Below are positions 20,432 through 27,135 of a DNA stretch of 27,135 nucleotides, in pieces. The stretch spans positions 1 through 27,135 of the forward strand of contig DAIMGT010000052.1 of NCBI GenBank assembly GCA_036723735.1, written 5' to 3'. Made by a program: the position numbers and the translations under genes. The notes beneath the pieces were generated by a model that saw nothing but the letters and a program-made list of their open reading frames with translations, was not told the DNA's origin and searched no databases. Numbering within the stretch: position 1 is the stretch's first letter; the number at the start of each line of letters is the position of its first letter. The stretch comes from UBA4656 sp002405525. Its GTDB lineage: Bacteria > Pseudomonadota > Gammaproteobacteria > Xanthomonadales > Ahniellaceae.

Positions 20432-20971
20432 TCAGCGCGCGCCGGGCAGCATGCGGCGCAGGGTGTCGTCGCGACGCACGAGATGGTGGTACAGCGCCGC
20501 CGCCGCGTGCAGGCCGACCAGGAAGTAGCCGACCGTCGCGCCGGTCTCGTGCAGGTCATCGACGAGGTGCGCCAGCGCCTTGTCAGGCGCGACCAGTGGC
20601 GGCACCGCGAGCCCGTAGAACGAGATCGCGCCGCCCTCGGCGCTCATCAGCAGCCAGCCGCCGAGCGGCATGCCGAGCATGAACAGGTACAGCGCCACGT
20701 GGCCCGCGGCGGCCGACAGGCGCAGCGCGGTCGACGGCGGCGGCGTGATCACCGGCAGCGGCCGGCGCAGGCGCAGCACGAGCCGCGGCAGCAGCAGCAG
20801 CAGCACGGTCAGGCCGAACGAGTAGTGCAGCATCTTCATCAGTTCGCGCGGCTCGCTGCCGCGCGGGAAACTGCCGCGCAGTTCCATCATGCAGTAGACG
20901 GCGACCAGCAGCAGCAGGGTCAGCCAGTGCAGCGCCATGAGGGCGCGCGGGTAACGGGACGGTTGCGGCAT
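20432..20971 (-). CDS. Cytochrome b561 family membrane protein
   Basis: 179 aa, typical length for bacterial b561. Four hydrophobic helices lie near 10-30, 48-66, 86-110 and 144-166. Histidines H15, H49, H141 and H155 are placed at the helices as expected for two heme b groups. Family members shuttle electrons from ubiquinol to superoxide or act as b-type electron carriers in the inner membrane. The N-terminus RYPRALMALHWLT is characteristic. The start at 20969-20971 has a strong GGAGG site. Its stop is 14 bp from the stop of the convergent fusion gene. No partner gene adjoins it, so the electron donor and acceptor are unknown. The 161 bp upstream of it, up to 21132, hold no other feature. 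Confidence 0.93.
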   Translation of the reverse strand: MPQPSRYPRALMALHWLTLLLLVAVYCMMELRGSFPRGSEPRELMKMLHYSFGLTVLLLLLPRLVLRLRRPLPVITPPPSTALRLSAAAGHVALYLFMLGMPLGGWLLMSAEGGAISFYGLAVPPLVAPDKALAHLVDDLHETGATVGYFLVGLHAAAALYHHLVRRDDTLRRMLPGAR

Positions 20972-21132
20972 CGTCGGGCCTCCGGTGATCGGGGCCGCGC
21001 AAGTTAGCGCGGGGCGCCGCCGTCGCCCTTGACCCAGGTCGGGAGTCGCGCTGTTCCGCGGCTTGCCGACGGTCGCGACCGTCGAAGCGCTCGATCGGGG
21101 CGACCGATGCCCCGGTACCGACCCCGCGCGCC

Positions 21133-22242
21133 TCAGGGGCCCTCGAATCCGTCCGCGATGACCACGGCCACCGTGGTGTGCGTCACCGCATCGATGCCGC
21201 TGTAGGCATGGATGATGGAGCCCGTGTATTCGGCGATCACGCTCGCAGTGCCCGCGGTGGCGAACGCGATCGTGCAGGAGAACGTGGCGATGGTGGCCGT
21301 GATCGGGGTCGGGCTGGTATCCACGCAGGACTCGCCGCTGCTGGCGGTGAAGGTGACCTGGCCATCGGCGGGTGCGTTCGGCGTGGCGCTGACGGTGGCG
21401 GTGAAGGTCACCGGCTGGCCGGGCAGCGAAGGATCGGGCGTGTCGCCGATGATGCTGATCGTGGTGGCGGTGCCCGTGCGCTGGAGCACCACGCGGTTGC
21501 TGGCCGGCTGGCCGACCGCGAGCGGGTTGCGGGCAGCGTCGTAGCCGAAGACTTGCGATGACCCGCGTCCTGCCATAGCGCCCAGCACGCTGTGAGTGCT
21601 GATGATGGGGCCGACCACGCTGCCGTTGGCGAGCCCCAGCGTGATCGCGCCGGCGGTGTCGATGGGCCCGTTGTCCCATTGTGCGCCGTCCACCGCATGG
21701 TTGCCGTTGCCCAGCGCGGAAGGCGCGCTGCCGCCGCCGACGAAGTCGCCCGCCGCGCTCCCGATCAGCGAGTTGGCCGCCGACACCACGCCGATGATGC
21801 CGCTGGTCCTTGAGCCGAAGGTCACCGCGCCGGCGTCGACGGCTACGCCGTTGTCCCAGACCGAGCTGAGCACCACGAAGTTGCCGTTGGCCAGGACCAC
21901 CACGCCCTCGCCGCCGATCCGATCGTTGGCGCTGCTGCCCGTCAGCGTGCTGACCCGCGTGCCGTCGGGCCGGTACCGGTACACCGCGCCGACATCGGCG
22001 ATCGGGCTGGACGCGTCGTAGCCCGGATCGGTGACCACAAAACTGCCGTTGGGCAGGACCGTGACCGTGCGCTCGAACTCGCCGCTGCCGTCAGGTCCGT
22101 CGATCGTGACCTGCGCCGCCGCTGCGGCGCCGGCGAGGACTAGCAGCGCGGCGATCATCCCGAACCGGACCGGCCCCCGCGATGCGATGGACGGGGAGCG
22201 TCGGATCCGATGCACGTTCGCAGACATTCCCCTGGACGCCAT
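21133..22242 (-). CDS. Secreted repeat protein with C-terminal bacterial Ig-like domain
   Basis: 369 aa. A basic N-terminus with hydrophobic core GMIAALLVLAGAAAAA (28-43) reads as a signal peptide cleaved near AAAAAQ. Residues 45-230 carry repeats of the kind VLPNGSFVVTDP, VVLANGNFVVLSS and ALGNGNHAV, suggestive of propeller blades. Residues 235-340 form an Ig-like strand domain (SLPGQPVTFTATVSA, PADGQVTFTA) with two cysteines that may form a disulfide. The C-terminus is ADGFEGP. A function is not recognised; surface or secreted structural role is likely. The start is uncertain: ATG at 22242 (used) or 22227, neither with a well spaced ribosome site. A truncated relative lies 640 bp upstream at 22881-23153. 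Confidence 0.78.
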   Translation of the reverse strand: MASRGMSANVHRIRRSPSIASRGPVRFGMIAALLVLAGAAAAAQVTIDGPDGSGEFERTVTVLPNGSFVVTDPGYDASSPIADVGAVYRYRPDGTRVSTLTGSSANDRIGGEGVVVLANGNFVVLSSVWDNGVAVDAGAVTFGSRTSGIIGVVSAANSLIGSAAGDFVGGGSAPSALGNGNHAVDGAQWDNGPIDTAGAITLGLANGSVVGPIISTHSVLGAMAGRGSSQVFGYDAARNPLAVGQPASNRVVLQRTGTATTISIIGDTPDPSLPGQPVTFTATVSATPNAPADGQVTFTASSGESCVDTSPTPITATIATFSCTIAFATAGTASVIAEYTGSIIHAYSGIDAVTHTTVAVVIADGFEGP

Positions 22243-22393
22243 CGATGGGCGGCGGCGGGTCGGACGAGAGCGGCGTCGAGTCGGTAGCGCAGCGCGTCGT
22301 TCTCCGCATCCTTCTCGTTCGGAGCAAACGCCGCCCGTGCGGGCGGCGGCGGGGGCCGCCGCCCCTCGGCGCGCGATCGTGCTGAGGCCGCGG

Positions 22394-22674
22394 TCAGCCG
22401 CGCGGCCGCTCCAGCGTGCCGAACCGCCCGTCGCCGATCGGATACGTGATGTTGACGTTGCGGTGCGCCATCGCCCGCGGGTCGTGGTGGTGGCGGGGCA
22501 GCCAGGGCAGGCGCGCCACGCCCGGCACGCGGGTCATCCAGTGGCCGGGCGGCTGACGGTAGGCCAGATGCGGGAACTCGTGGTTGAGGAAGCAGGCGAT
22601 GTCCCGCGGTAGCCGGCGGGAACGTCGTGCTCACTGCAGGCGGCGCGGAAGCGGGCGACGGGTTCGGAGATCAT
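22394..22674 (-). pseudogene. Internally deleted fatty-acid/sterol hydroxylase copy
   Basis: A clear copy of the gene at 23862-24524. The first about 25 codons (MISEPVARFRAACSEHDVPA against MLPEPVARFRAAYRERDVPA) are joined directly to the last about 65 codons (GHWMTRVPGVARL through GDGRFGTLERPRG). The total is 281 bp against 663 bp, so 382 bp are missing, which is not a multiple of three and puts the two parts in different frames. The central membrane segments and the first histidine boxes are lost, so no activity can remain. The stop codon context matches the intact copy. The short interval 22243-22393 to the secreted gene holds no feature. Confidence 0.9.
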
Positions 22675-22747
22675 GCGGCGGTTGCGGCGACCCGGGGTGC
22701 AGCAGTCGCCGATCCAACCGCTCCCACCGCGAGCACGGACGAGTCCC

Positions 22748-22835
22748 TGTGGGAGCGAGCAACGCTCGCGACTGCGACCACCGCAGCCAGCGGCCAGTGC
22801 GGAGCCCTCGGTCGCGAGCGTTGCTCGCTCCCACA
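22748..22835. repeat. Perfect 25-bp inverted REP pair (BIME-like)
   Basis: Arms 22748-22772 and 22811-22835 are perfect inverted copies over 25 bp around a 38-bp loop. Each arm starts tgtgggagcg and contains its own small hairpin (agc-aac-gct) followed by cgcgac. It lies between two degraded genes and carries no coding frame. Confidence 0.9.
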
Positions 22836-22886
22836 CCATCCGCGCGGGGGTCAGAGGCTCCCACACCATCCGCACAGCGGTCAGGT
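22827..22886. repeat. 30-bp tandem duplication, two copies
   Basis: Units 22827-22856 and 22857-22886, each starting gctcccacaccatccgc, match at about 25 of 30 positions. The first unit overlaps the end of the REP arm. The stop codon of the truncated secreted protein lies in the second unit, so the truncation point and the repeat coincide. Confidence 0.7.
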
Positions 22887-23153
22887 CGGGCTGCCATTGG
22901 GCCTGTAGAGGTACACCACGCCGACATCGACGACCGGCCCCGGCGCATCAGACCCCGCATCGGTGACCATGATGTTGCCGTTCGGCAGGACCGTCACCGT
23001 GCGGCCGAACTCGCCGCTGCCGGCGGGCGCGTCGATCGTGAACCGCGCCGCCTGCAGGGCGCCCGCGAAGAACAGGAGGGCCCAGGCCAGCCATTGGCGC
23101 GACGGTTCGGCCACCCTCGTCACCAACCCACTGCGCGCGCGGATCGGAAGCAT
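22881..23153 (-). pseudogene. Truncated paralogue of the secreted repeat protein
   Basis: 90 codons. A signal-peptide-like hydrophobic stretch (WLAWALLFFAGALQAA, 21-36) is followed by FTIDAPAGSGEFGRTVTVLP and a segment ending VVYLYRPNGSPT. This matches the first repeat of the 369-aa protein (DGPDGSGEFERTVTVLPNGS, then VYRYRPDG) and then stops at a TGA inside a 30-bp tandem repeat. The rest of the repeats and the Ig-like domain are missing. It could still be translated and exported as a short peptide, but decay is more likely given the neighbouring broken hydroxylase. Confidence 0.75.
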
Positions 23154-23258
23154 GAGAATTCCGTGGCGCGCCTGATCGCGGATCGTTGTTCGGTGGACGG
23201 GGTTTCGTCCGTTCTCCCATGCAGGCGCCCACCGGCGAGCGAGGCAGGGGCACGACGT

Positions 23259-23834
23259 ATGGATCCGACGAACGGATTGGCAGGCCTGGCGGCCCAGCTG
23301 CTCGGGGCGGCCGGCGGTCGGCCCGGGGACACGGCAGGCCGCGGCGACGCCGGCGCGGTGCTGGCCGCCCAGGTGGCGGTCGCGCTCGGCGTGGCGCGGC
23401 CGGCCGGCGAGCGCACCCTGATGGCGCAGGACAACCTGGCGCTGCGCCTGCTGCTGGAGGAACGCCGCGCCCTCGGTGTCGAAGCATCGCCTAACGCGCT
23501 GGACGCGGCGCTGCGCTGCGGCGACCTGATCCTGGCCGCACGCGGTGCCGCAGGCCCGGGGGCCGCACGCGGTGCCGCAGGCCCGGGGGCCGCACCGGTG
23601 CGCGGCCTGAGCGTGCTGCTCGGTCCCGGCGACGGCGCGCCGGTCTGCGCCTTCACCCACGAAGCGGCGCTGCGCCGCTTCGCCGGGGGCGCCCCGGTCA
23701 CGGCCTGGGTGACCGCATGCCGTCGCGTGTGGGAGTTCGCGCTGCACGTGATGGACCGTGAGGTGGTGGTCGACCCGGGCGAATCCTCCGAGCTGCACGT
23801 CCCCAGCGCGCGGCTGCGCCGCCTGGTGGCCTGA
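23259..23834 (+). CDS. SseB-like domain protein
   Basis: 191 aa. The C-terminal half (LSVLLGPGDGAPVCAFTHEA, ALRRFAGG, then VWEFALHVMDREVVVDPG) follows the SseB N-terminal-domain pattern, in which a fairly hydrophobic strand, a Phe-Thr turn and a final IxPxxS-like element are conserved. The name SseB comes from a type III secretion protein, but most bacterial members are of unknown function and no secretion genes are near. The N-terminal half is Ala/Gly/Leu-rich. A 27-bp tandem repeat inserts AARGAAGPG twice at about 93-110. The start ATG has a weak purine-rich site. The gene lies on the opposite strand inside the duplicated region, between the truncated secreted gene and the intact hydroxylase. 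Confidence 0.65.
   Translation: MDPTNGLAGLAAQLLGAAGGRPGDTAGRGDAGAVLAAQVAVALGVARPAGERTLMAQDNLALRLLLEERRALGVEASPNALDAALRCGDLILAARGAAGPGAARGAAGPGAAPVRGLSVLLGPGDGAPVCAFTHEAALRRFAGGAPVTAWVTACRRVWEFALHVMDREVVVDPGESSELHVPSARLRRLVA
23535..23588 (+). repeat. 27-bp in-frame tandem repeat in the SseB-like gene
   Basis: Two identical 27-bp units (23535-23561 and 23562-23588), each starting gccgcacgcggtgccgcagg, followed by the first six bases of a third. The unit is nine codons, so slippage would keep the frame and vary a linker between the two halves of the protein. Confidence 0.85.
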
Positions 23835-23861
23835 GCCCGGCGACCACGGCTCCGCGTTCGC

Positions 23862-24524
23862 TCACCCGCGCGGCCGCTCCAGCGTGCCGAACAGCCCGTC
23901 GCCGATCGGATAGGTGATGTTGAAGTTGCGGCTCGCCATCACCCGCGGGTCGTGGTGGTGGCGATGCAGCCAGGCCAGGCGCGCGACGCCCGGCACGCGC
24001 GTCATCCAGTGGCCCGGCGGCTGGTGGTAGGCGAGGTGCAGGAACTCGTAGTTGAGGAAATAGCCGATGCCGGTGGCCAGCATCAGCCAGGCGACGTTGG
24101 CCGAGGCGAAGTGCGCCAGCAGCCACCATGCCGGCAGGGCGAAGCCGCCGAAGAAGAACAGCACCAGCAGCGGCGGGAACAGCACCGCGCGCAGGTCGCG
24201 CGAGCGCTCGAGCGCCATCGCGTCGTGGGTGAAGAAGCGATGGTGCTGGCCGGCGTGGCGGCGGTAGATCAACTTCAGGCCCGGGAACGGCCGGTGCATC
24301 GGGAAGCGGTGGCCGAAGTACTCGACGAGGTTGGCGTAGAGGAAGGCGAGCGGCACCACGAGCCATTCGGCGCGGCTGACGCCGTCGAGCCGCGCGAGGC
24401 AGGCCAGCAGCGCGGCGGCGCCACCGCCGAAGGTGATCCAGAGGTTCAGCGTGCCGCTGTAGTGCGCGGGGACGTCACGTTCGCGGTAGGCGGCGCGGAA
24501 GCGGGCGACGGGTTCGGGGAGCAT
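23862..24524 (-). CDS. Fatty acid hydroxylase / sterol desaturase superfamily membrane enzyme
   Basis: 220 aa. The di-iron histidine clusters are complete: HRFPMH (72-77), HAGQHHRFFTH (90-100), HLAYH (163-167) and HRHHH (187-191). Hydrophobic segments near 28-45, 54-68, 112-135 and 143-158 place it in the membrane with the histidines on the cytoplasmic face, the arrangement of O2-dependent lipid hydroxylases and desaturases. The substrate cannot be told; fatty acyl, sterol-like or carotenoid compounds are possible. The ATG at 24522-24524 aligns with the pseudogene start. It is the intact member of a duplicated pair (see 22394-22674). It stands alone in transcription; the upstream 120 bp to the REP pair should hold its promoter. 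Confidence 0.88.
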   Translation of the reverse strand: MLPEPVARFRAAYRERDVPAHYSGTLNLWITFGGGAAALLACLARLDGVSRAEWLVVPLAFLYANLVEYFGHRFPMHRPFPGLKLIYRRHAGQHHRFFTHDAMALERSRDLRAVLFPPLLVLFFFGGFALPAWWLLAHFASANVAWLMLATGIGYFLNYEFLHLAYHQPPGHWMTRVPGVARLAWLHRHHHDPRVMASRNFNITYPIGDGLFGTLERPRG

Positions 24525-24646
24525 GGGGCGATTCTACGGCGACCGGCGACGGGCGTCGGCGGTGGGCGACTGTCCAGACGGCGATCGCCCCTGCGCGGGC
24601 GAACGACAGGTCGATCGTCGCCGCAAGCGGCTCCCGCGCGAGGGCG

Positions 24647-24744
24647 GTCCTTGTGGGAGCGAGCCGTGCTCGCGACCGCCAGATCGGCCCTTGCAACGAG
24701 ATCTGCCTGGCGCGGTCGCGAGCACGGCTCGCTCCCACAAGGAC
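24647..24744. repeat. Perfect 33-bp inverted REP pair (BIME-like)
   Basis: Arms 24647-24679 and 24712-24744 are perfect inverted copies over 33 bp. The 32-bp loop itself contains cagatc and gatctg as a further inverted pair. Each arm contains ttgtgggagcg, the small hairpin agc-cgt-gct and cgcgacc. It sits 10 bp after the MaoC stop codon and may serve as a 3-prime RNA stabiliser or bidirectional terminator-like structure. Confidence 0.92.
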
Positions 24745-24754
24745 CCTGCCTCGA

Positions 24755-25231
24755 TCAGGTCGGGTGGCGGACCAGCAGGGCCAGCGATTCGGCGACCATC
24801 GCCGGCGCGGCCTGGCCTTCGACCTCGAGCGTCTTTTCCTGCCGCAGCAGCCAGCGGCCGGGATCCTTCTCGCGCACCTCGAGGATCTTCGTGTGCAGGC
24901 GCACGCGCGCGCCCACACACACCGGGCGGAGGAAGCGCACCTTGTCGAGGCCGTAGTTGAGCGCCACCGCCATGTCGGCGGGCCACGGGAAGTCGGCCGG
25001 CGGATGGCCGCCGATGAGCGACAGCAGCAGGAAGCCGTGGGCGACCGTGCCGCCGAAGGGCGTCTCGCGCACGGCGCGCGCGGGATCGACGTGGATGAAC
25101 TGCGCGTCGCCGGTGCAGTTGGCGAAGGCGTCGATCCGCGCCTGGTCGACCACGATCCAGTCGCTGGGCGCGAGCGTGCGGCCGGCCAGCGCGGGCAGGT
25201 CGGCGAGTGATGCCGGCACGGCACCGTTCAT
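24755..25231 (-). CDS. MaoC-like dehydratase (R-specific enoyl-CoA hydratase type)
   Basis: 158 aa, a single hot-dog domain. The hydratase-2 motif is present as FANCTGDAQFIHVDP (36-50), with Asp42 and His47 as the expected catalytic pair, followed by FGGTVAHGFLLLSL (59-72), the usual helix and gate. Such enzymes hydrate trans-2-enoyl-CoA to (R)-3-hydroxyacyl-CoA in fatty acid or polyhydroxyalkanoate metabolism. The ATG overlaps the stop of the upstream GYF/RDD gene by 4 bp (ATGA), so the two are translated together although no functional link is known. Downstream is the 33-bp REP pair. Confidence 0.92.
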   Translation of the reverse strand: MNGAVPASLADLPALAGRTLAPSDWIVVDQARIDAFANCTGDAQFIHVDPARAVRETPFGGTVAHGFLLLSLIGGHPPADFPWPADMAVALNYGLDKVRFLRPVCVGARVRLHTKILEVREKDPGRWLLRQEKTLEVEGQAAPAMVAESLALLVRHPT

Positions 25232-26256
25232 TGCGCCGCCACCGCCGCGGCCAGTTGCACGGCGATGTCGCCCCACAGGCCGCCGGCCAGCAGCACCAGG
25301 CCGCCGGCCACGGCGGCCAGCCCCAGCTGCCAGCGGCGGTTGTCCATCGGCTCCGCGCGCGTCGACAGGCCCTGCGCACGGTCCCAGGGCGCCACGCCCT
25401 CGTTGAGCAGCTGCACGCCGGCAGCGATGATCGCGATCGCGGTCAGCGGCAGGATGCCGAGGCCGACGCCGCGCCACAGCACCGTGGTGGCACGCCCCCA
25501 GGCCGCGCCGAAGCCGGGCTTTCCGCGCGGCCCCGCGACCCGCAGGCCGAGCAGCGCCTTGCCGGGCGTGGTGCCCGCGAGGGCGACCATCGCGGTCTCC
25601 AGCGGCACCAGGACGAACAGCGCGAGCCAGGCCAGGAAGGCCGCGGCAGGCGCCTCGATCACGCCCTCCAATGATTCCGGTGTGCCGCCGGTGAACAGTC
25701 CCCAGCCGATCGCGGCCGCCGGCACACCGACCACGAGCACATCGACGGCGCGCGCGAGCAGGCGCTGCATGGCCTGCTGCACGCGCTGCGCGGACTGCGC
25801 GGCATCAGCCTTGGCCTCACTCGCCGCGCGCCCGCCCGCCGAGCGCGCCGTGGCCACCGCAGCGCCGGCAGCGGCTGTGCTGGCGGCGAGCCGTTCGCGC
25901 AGCGCCTGCACCTGGCGCGCCTCGCGCGCGCCGCGCGCCGCGCGATCGTCGACGGGCGGCGGCGACGGGCGACGCTCGCCGCGCGGCGGTTTCGGATTCG
26001 CTGCGCCCGGCGGGCGCGGCGCCTCGGGGGGCTTGCGCGCAGGCGCCGGCGCGGGCGCGGGACCGGCCGTGGCCGCCGACAGTCCGGCGACAACCCGCGC
26101 CAGCGGCAGCCACTCGGCGTGGTCGGCGTGCCAGGCCAGGGCGTCGCGAGGAAGAGTGCCCGCGGCATACCGGCGCGCCAGCTCGACGCGCGCCAGGGGC
26201 CCGTTCGCCTCGCCATCGGCGCCGGCGACATACCAGTCGTTCTGCAGTCCGCTCAT
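25228..26256 (-). CDS. GYF_2 and RDD domain membrane protein
   Basis: 342 aa. Residues 6-60 (DWYVAGADGEANGPLARVEL, then AWHADHAEWLPL) are a GYF_2-type domain that binds proline-rich peptides. A Pro/Ala/Arg-rich linker (65-110) and an Ala-rich possible coiled coil (110-165) follow. From about 170 the RDD family region begins with ARAVDVLVVG and continues through GTTPGKALLGLRV, with hydrophobic segments near 172-190, 205-225 and 258-280, and a last one near 315-335. RDD proteins are of unknown or transport-related function. The ATG (26254-26256) has GGGAG about 8 bases upstream. It is first in a two-gene unit with the MaoC gene. Confidence 0.85.
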   Translation of the reverse strand: MSGLQNDWYVAGADGEANGPLARVELARRYAAGTLPRDALAWHADHAEWLPLARVVAGLSAATAGPAPAPAPARKPPEAPRPPGAANPKPPRGERRPSPPPVDDRAARGAREARQVQALRERLAASTAAAGAAVATARSAGGRAASEAKADAAQSAQRVQQAMQRLLARAVDVLVVGVPAAAIGWGLFTGGTPESLEGVIEAPAAAFLAWLALFVLVPLETAMVALAGTTPGKALLGLRVAGPRGKPGFGAAWGRATTVLWRGVGLGILPLTAIAIIAAGVQLLNEGVAPWDRAQGLSTRAEPMDNRRWQLGLAAVAGGLVLLAGGLWGDIAVQLAAAVAAQ

Positions 26257-26362
26257 GCGCCCACTCCCGGGCTTTCGATTGTGGCACGTCGGCGGCCGTC
26301 CGCTGCTGGATGCCGCACCGTGGGTGCGCGATGATCCGCGCTCCCCGCGATGGCCGCCCGCC

Positions 26363-27025
26363 ATGACCCTGCGCTACGACATCCTGCCGGTCACCGCCTT
26401 CGAACAGAACTGCAGCCTCGTGTGGTGCGACGAGACGATGCGCGGCGCGTTCGTCGACGCCGGCGGCGAGCCGGACCGGCTGCTGGATGCCGCGCGCCGC
26501 CGCGGGGTGGCGATCGAGAAGCTGCTGGTGACCCACGGCCACCTCGACCATGTCGGCGCGGTGCGCGACCTGGCCGACGCGCTGCGGGTGCCGATCGAGG
26601 GCCCGCATGTGGACGATCGGTTCTGGATCGAGCAGTTGCCGATGCAGGCGCAGATGTTCGGCTTCCCGCCATCGCGGCCGTTCGACAGCGACCGCTGGCT
26701 GATGCAGGGTGACCGCGTCACGCTGGGCCACCTGGTGTTCGACGTGCTGCACTGCCCCGGCCACACGCCGGGGCACGTGGTGTTCGTGCATGCGCCCTCG
26801 CAGCTCGCCTTCGTGGGCGACGTGATCTTCCAGGGGTCGATCGGCCGCACTGACTTCCCGCGCGGCAACCACGCCGACCTGCTGCGCTCGATCCGCCAGC
26901 GCCTGTTCCCGCTCGGCGACGGGCTGCGCTTCGTGCCGGGCCACGGGCCGATGTCGAGCGTGGGCGAGGAACGTCGGAGCAATCCCTTCGTCTCCGATGC
27001 AGTGGTGGCGGGGCTGGGCCTGTAG
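26363..27025 (+). CDS. Metallo-beta-lactamase-fold hydrolase, glyoxalase II-like (YcbL-type)
   Basis: 220 aa. Zinc ligands are complete: THGHLDH (57-63), H134 in PGHTPGH, D153 in FVGDVIFQGSIGRTD and H194 in VPGHGP. The compact length and the IGRTDFPRG segment match the short YcbL/GloB2-type group, whose members hydrolyse S-lactoylglutathione or related thioesters. The ATG at 26363 is used; an ATG 13 bp upstream is out of frame. It is divergent from the GYF/RDD gene, with about 106 bp between them for both promoters. Followed by a palindromic repeat. Confidence 0.93.
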   Translation: MTLRYDILPVTAFEQNCSLVWCDETMRGAFVDAGGEPDRLLDAARRRGVAIEKLLVTHGHLDHVGAVRDLADALRVPIEGPHVDDRFWIEQLPMQAQMFGFPPSRPFDSDRWLMQGDRVTLGHLVFDVLHCPGHTPGHVVFVHAPSQLAFVGDVIFQGSIGRTDFPRGNHADLLRSIRQRLFPLGDGLRFVPGHGPMSSVGEERRSNPFVSDAVVAGLGL

Positions 27026-27037
27026 GCGCGCGCCACG

Positions 27038-27103
27038 CGCGCGACCGCGACATCCATCCTCGCCGCAATCCCCATCGGGACGGTCGCGCACAGCGTGCGC
27101 TCC
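27038..27103 (-). repeat. REP-like palindromic repeat, second copy of the CAC/GTG type
   Basis: Aligns with 18788-18854 with about six differences in 64 bp. On the minus strand it starts ggagcg, then the hairpin cac-gct-gtg, then cgcgacc. It begins 13 bp after the hydrolase stop and could act as its 3-prime structure. The last 32 bp of the window hold nothing recognised. Confidence 0.75.
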
Positions 27104-27135
27104 TTCTATGTGCCGTTCGTTGTCAACCTCCACCT

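Noticed and set aside
25817..27133. 438-codon minus-strand frame over the hydrolase gene
   Set aside because: It runs antisense to an intact metallo-beta-lactamase-fold gene and through a repeat; composition is not protein-like.

Overview
The window is uniformly GC-rich (about two thirds or more by eye) with dense coding on both strands. Gene content (proteobacterial NADPH-type gltB/gltD, cytochrome b561, GYF/RDD protein, sterol-desaturase-like hydroxylase) and several families of short palindromic intergenic repeats of the GGGAGCG...CGCGAC kind suggest a gammaproteobacterium, most likely Lysobacterales (Xanthomonadales). This placement is an inference; no rRNA or tRNA gene was seen that could anchor it.

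Region 1 (1-6600): glutamate synthase on the minus strand, gltB followed by gltD. The two genes are separated by about 300 bp packed with hairpins. A sigma70-like promoter is proposed upstream of gltB.

Region 2 (6600-17150): an accessory, defence-type island, all on the minus strand. In transcription order it holds a Fic-family protein, a possible insertion-sequence scar, and a type I restriction-modification operon hsdM-hsdS-(AlbA_2/Schlafen-type ATP-binding protein)-small ORF-hsdR, followed by an addiction-module antitoxin and a RelE/ParE toxin. The unannotated 75-codon frame before hsdR overlaps both neighbours by ATGA. The second half of hsdS, its second target-recognition domain, is visibly less GC-rich than the first. 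A 123-bp imperfect palindrome lies directly upstream of the Fic gene.

Region 3 (17370-20980): an M50-type membrane metalloprotease with a helical C-terminal half (minus). Next comes a striking single plus-strand gene joining a complete peptide-deformylase-like domain to a complete threonine/serine-dehydratase-like PLP domain. A cytochrome b561 is convergent with it.

Region 4 (21130-24530): a decayed tandem duplication. A full secreted repeat/Ig-like protein is followed by an internally deleted hydroxylase pseudogene, then a truncated copy of the secreted protein, an SseB-like gene on the other strand, and the intact hydroxylase. Repeat hairpins and short tandem repeats mark the junctions.

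Region 5 (24530-27135): a MaoC-type dehydratase translationally coupled to a GYF/RDD membrane protein (minus), then a glyoxalase-II-like metallo-beta-lactamase-fold hydrolase (plus) and another copy of the palindromic repeat at the window edge.

The best candidates for something new are the deformylase-PLP fusion and the five-gene type I RM operon with its ATP-binding insert and coupled small ORF.
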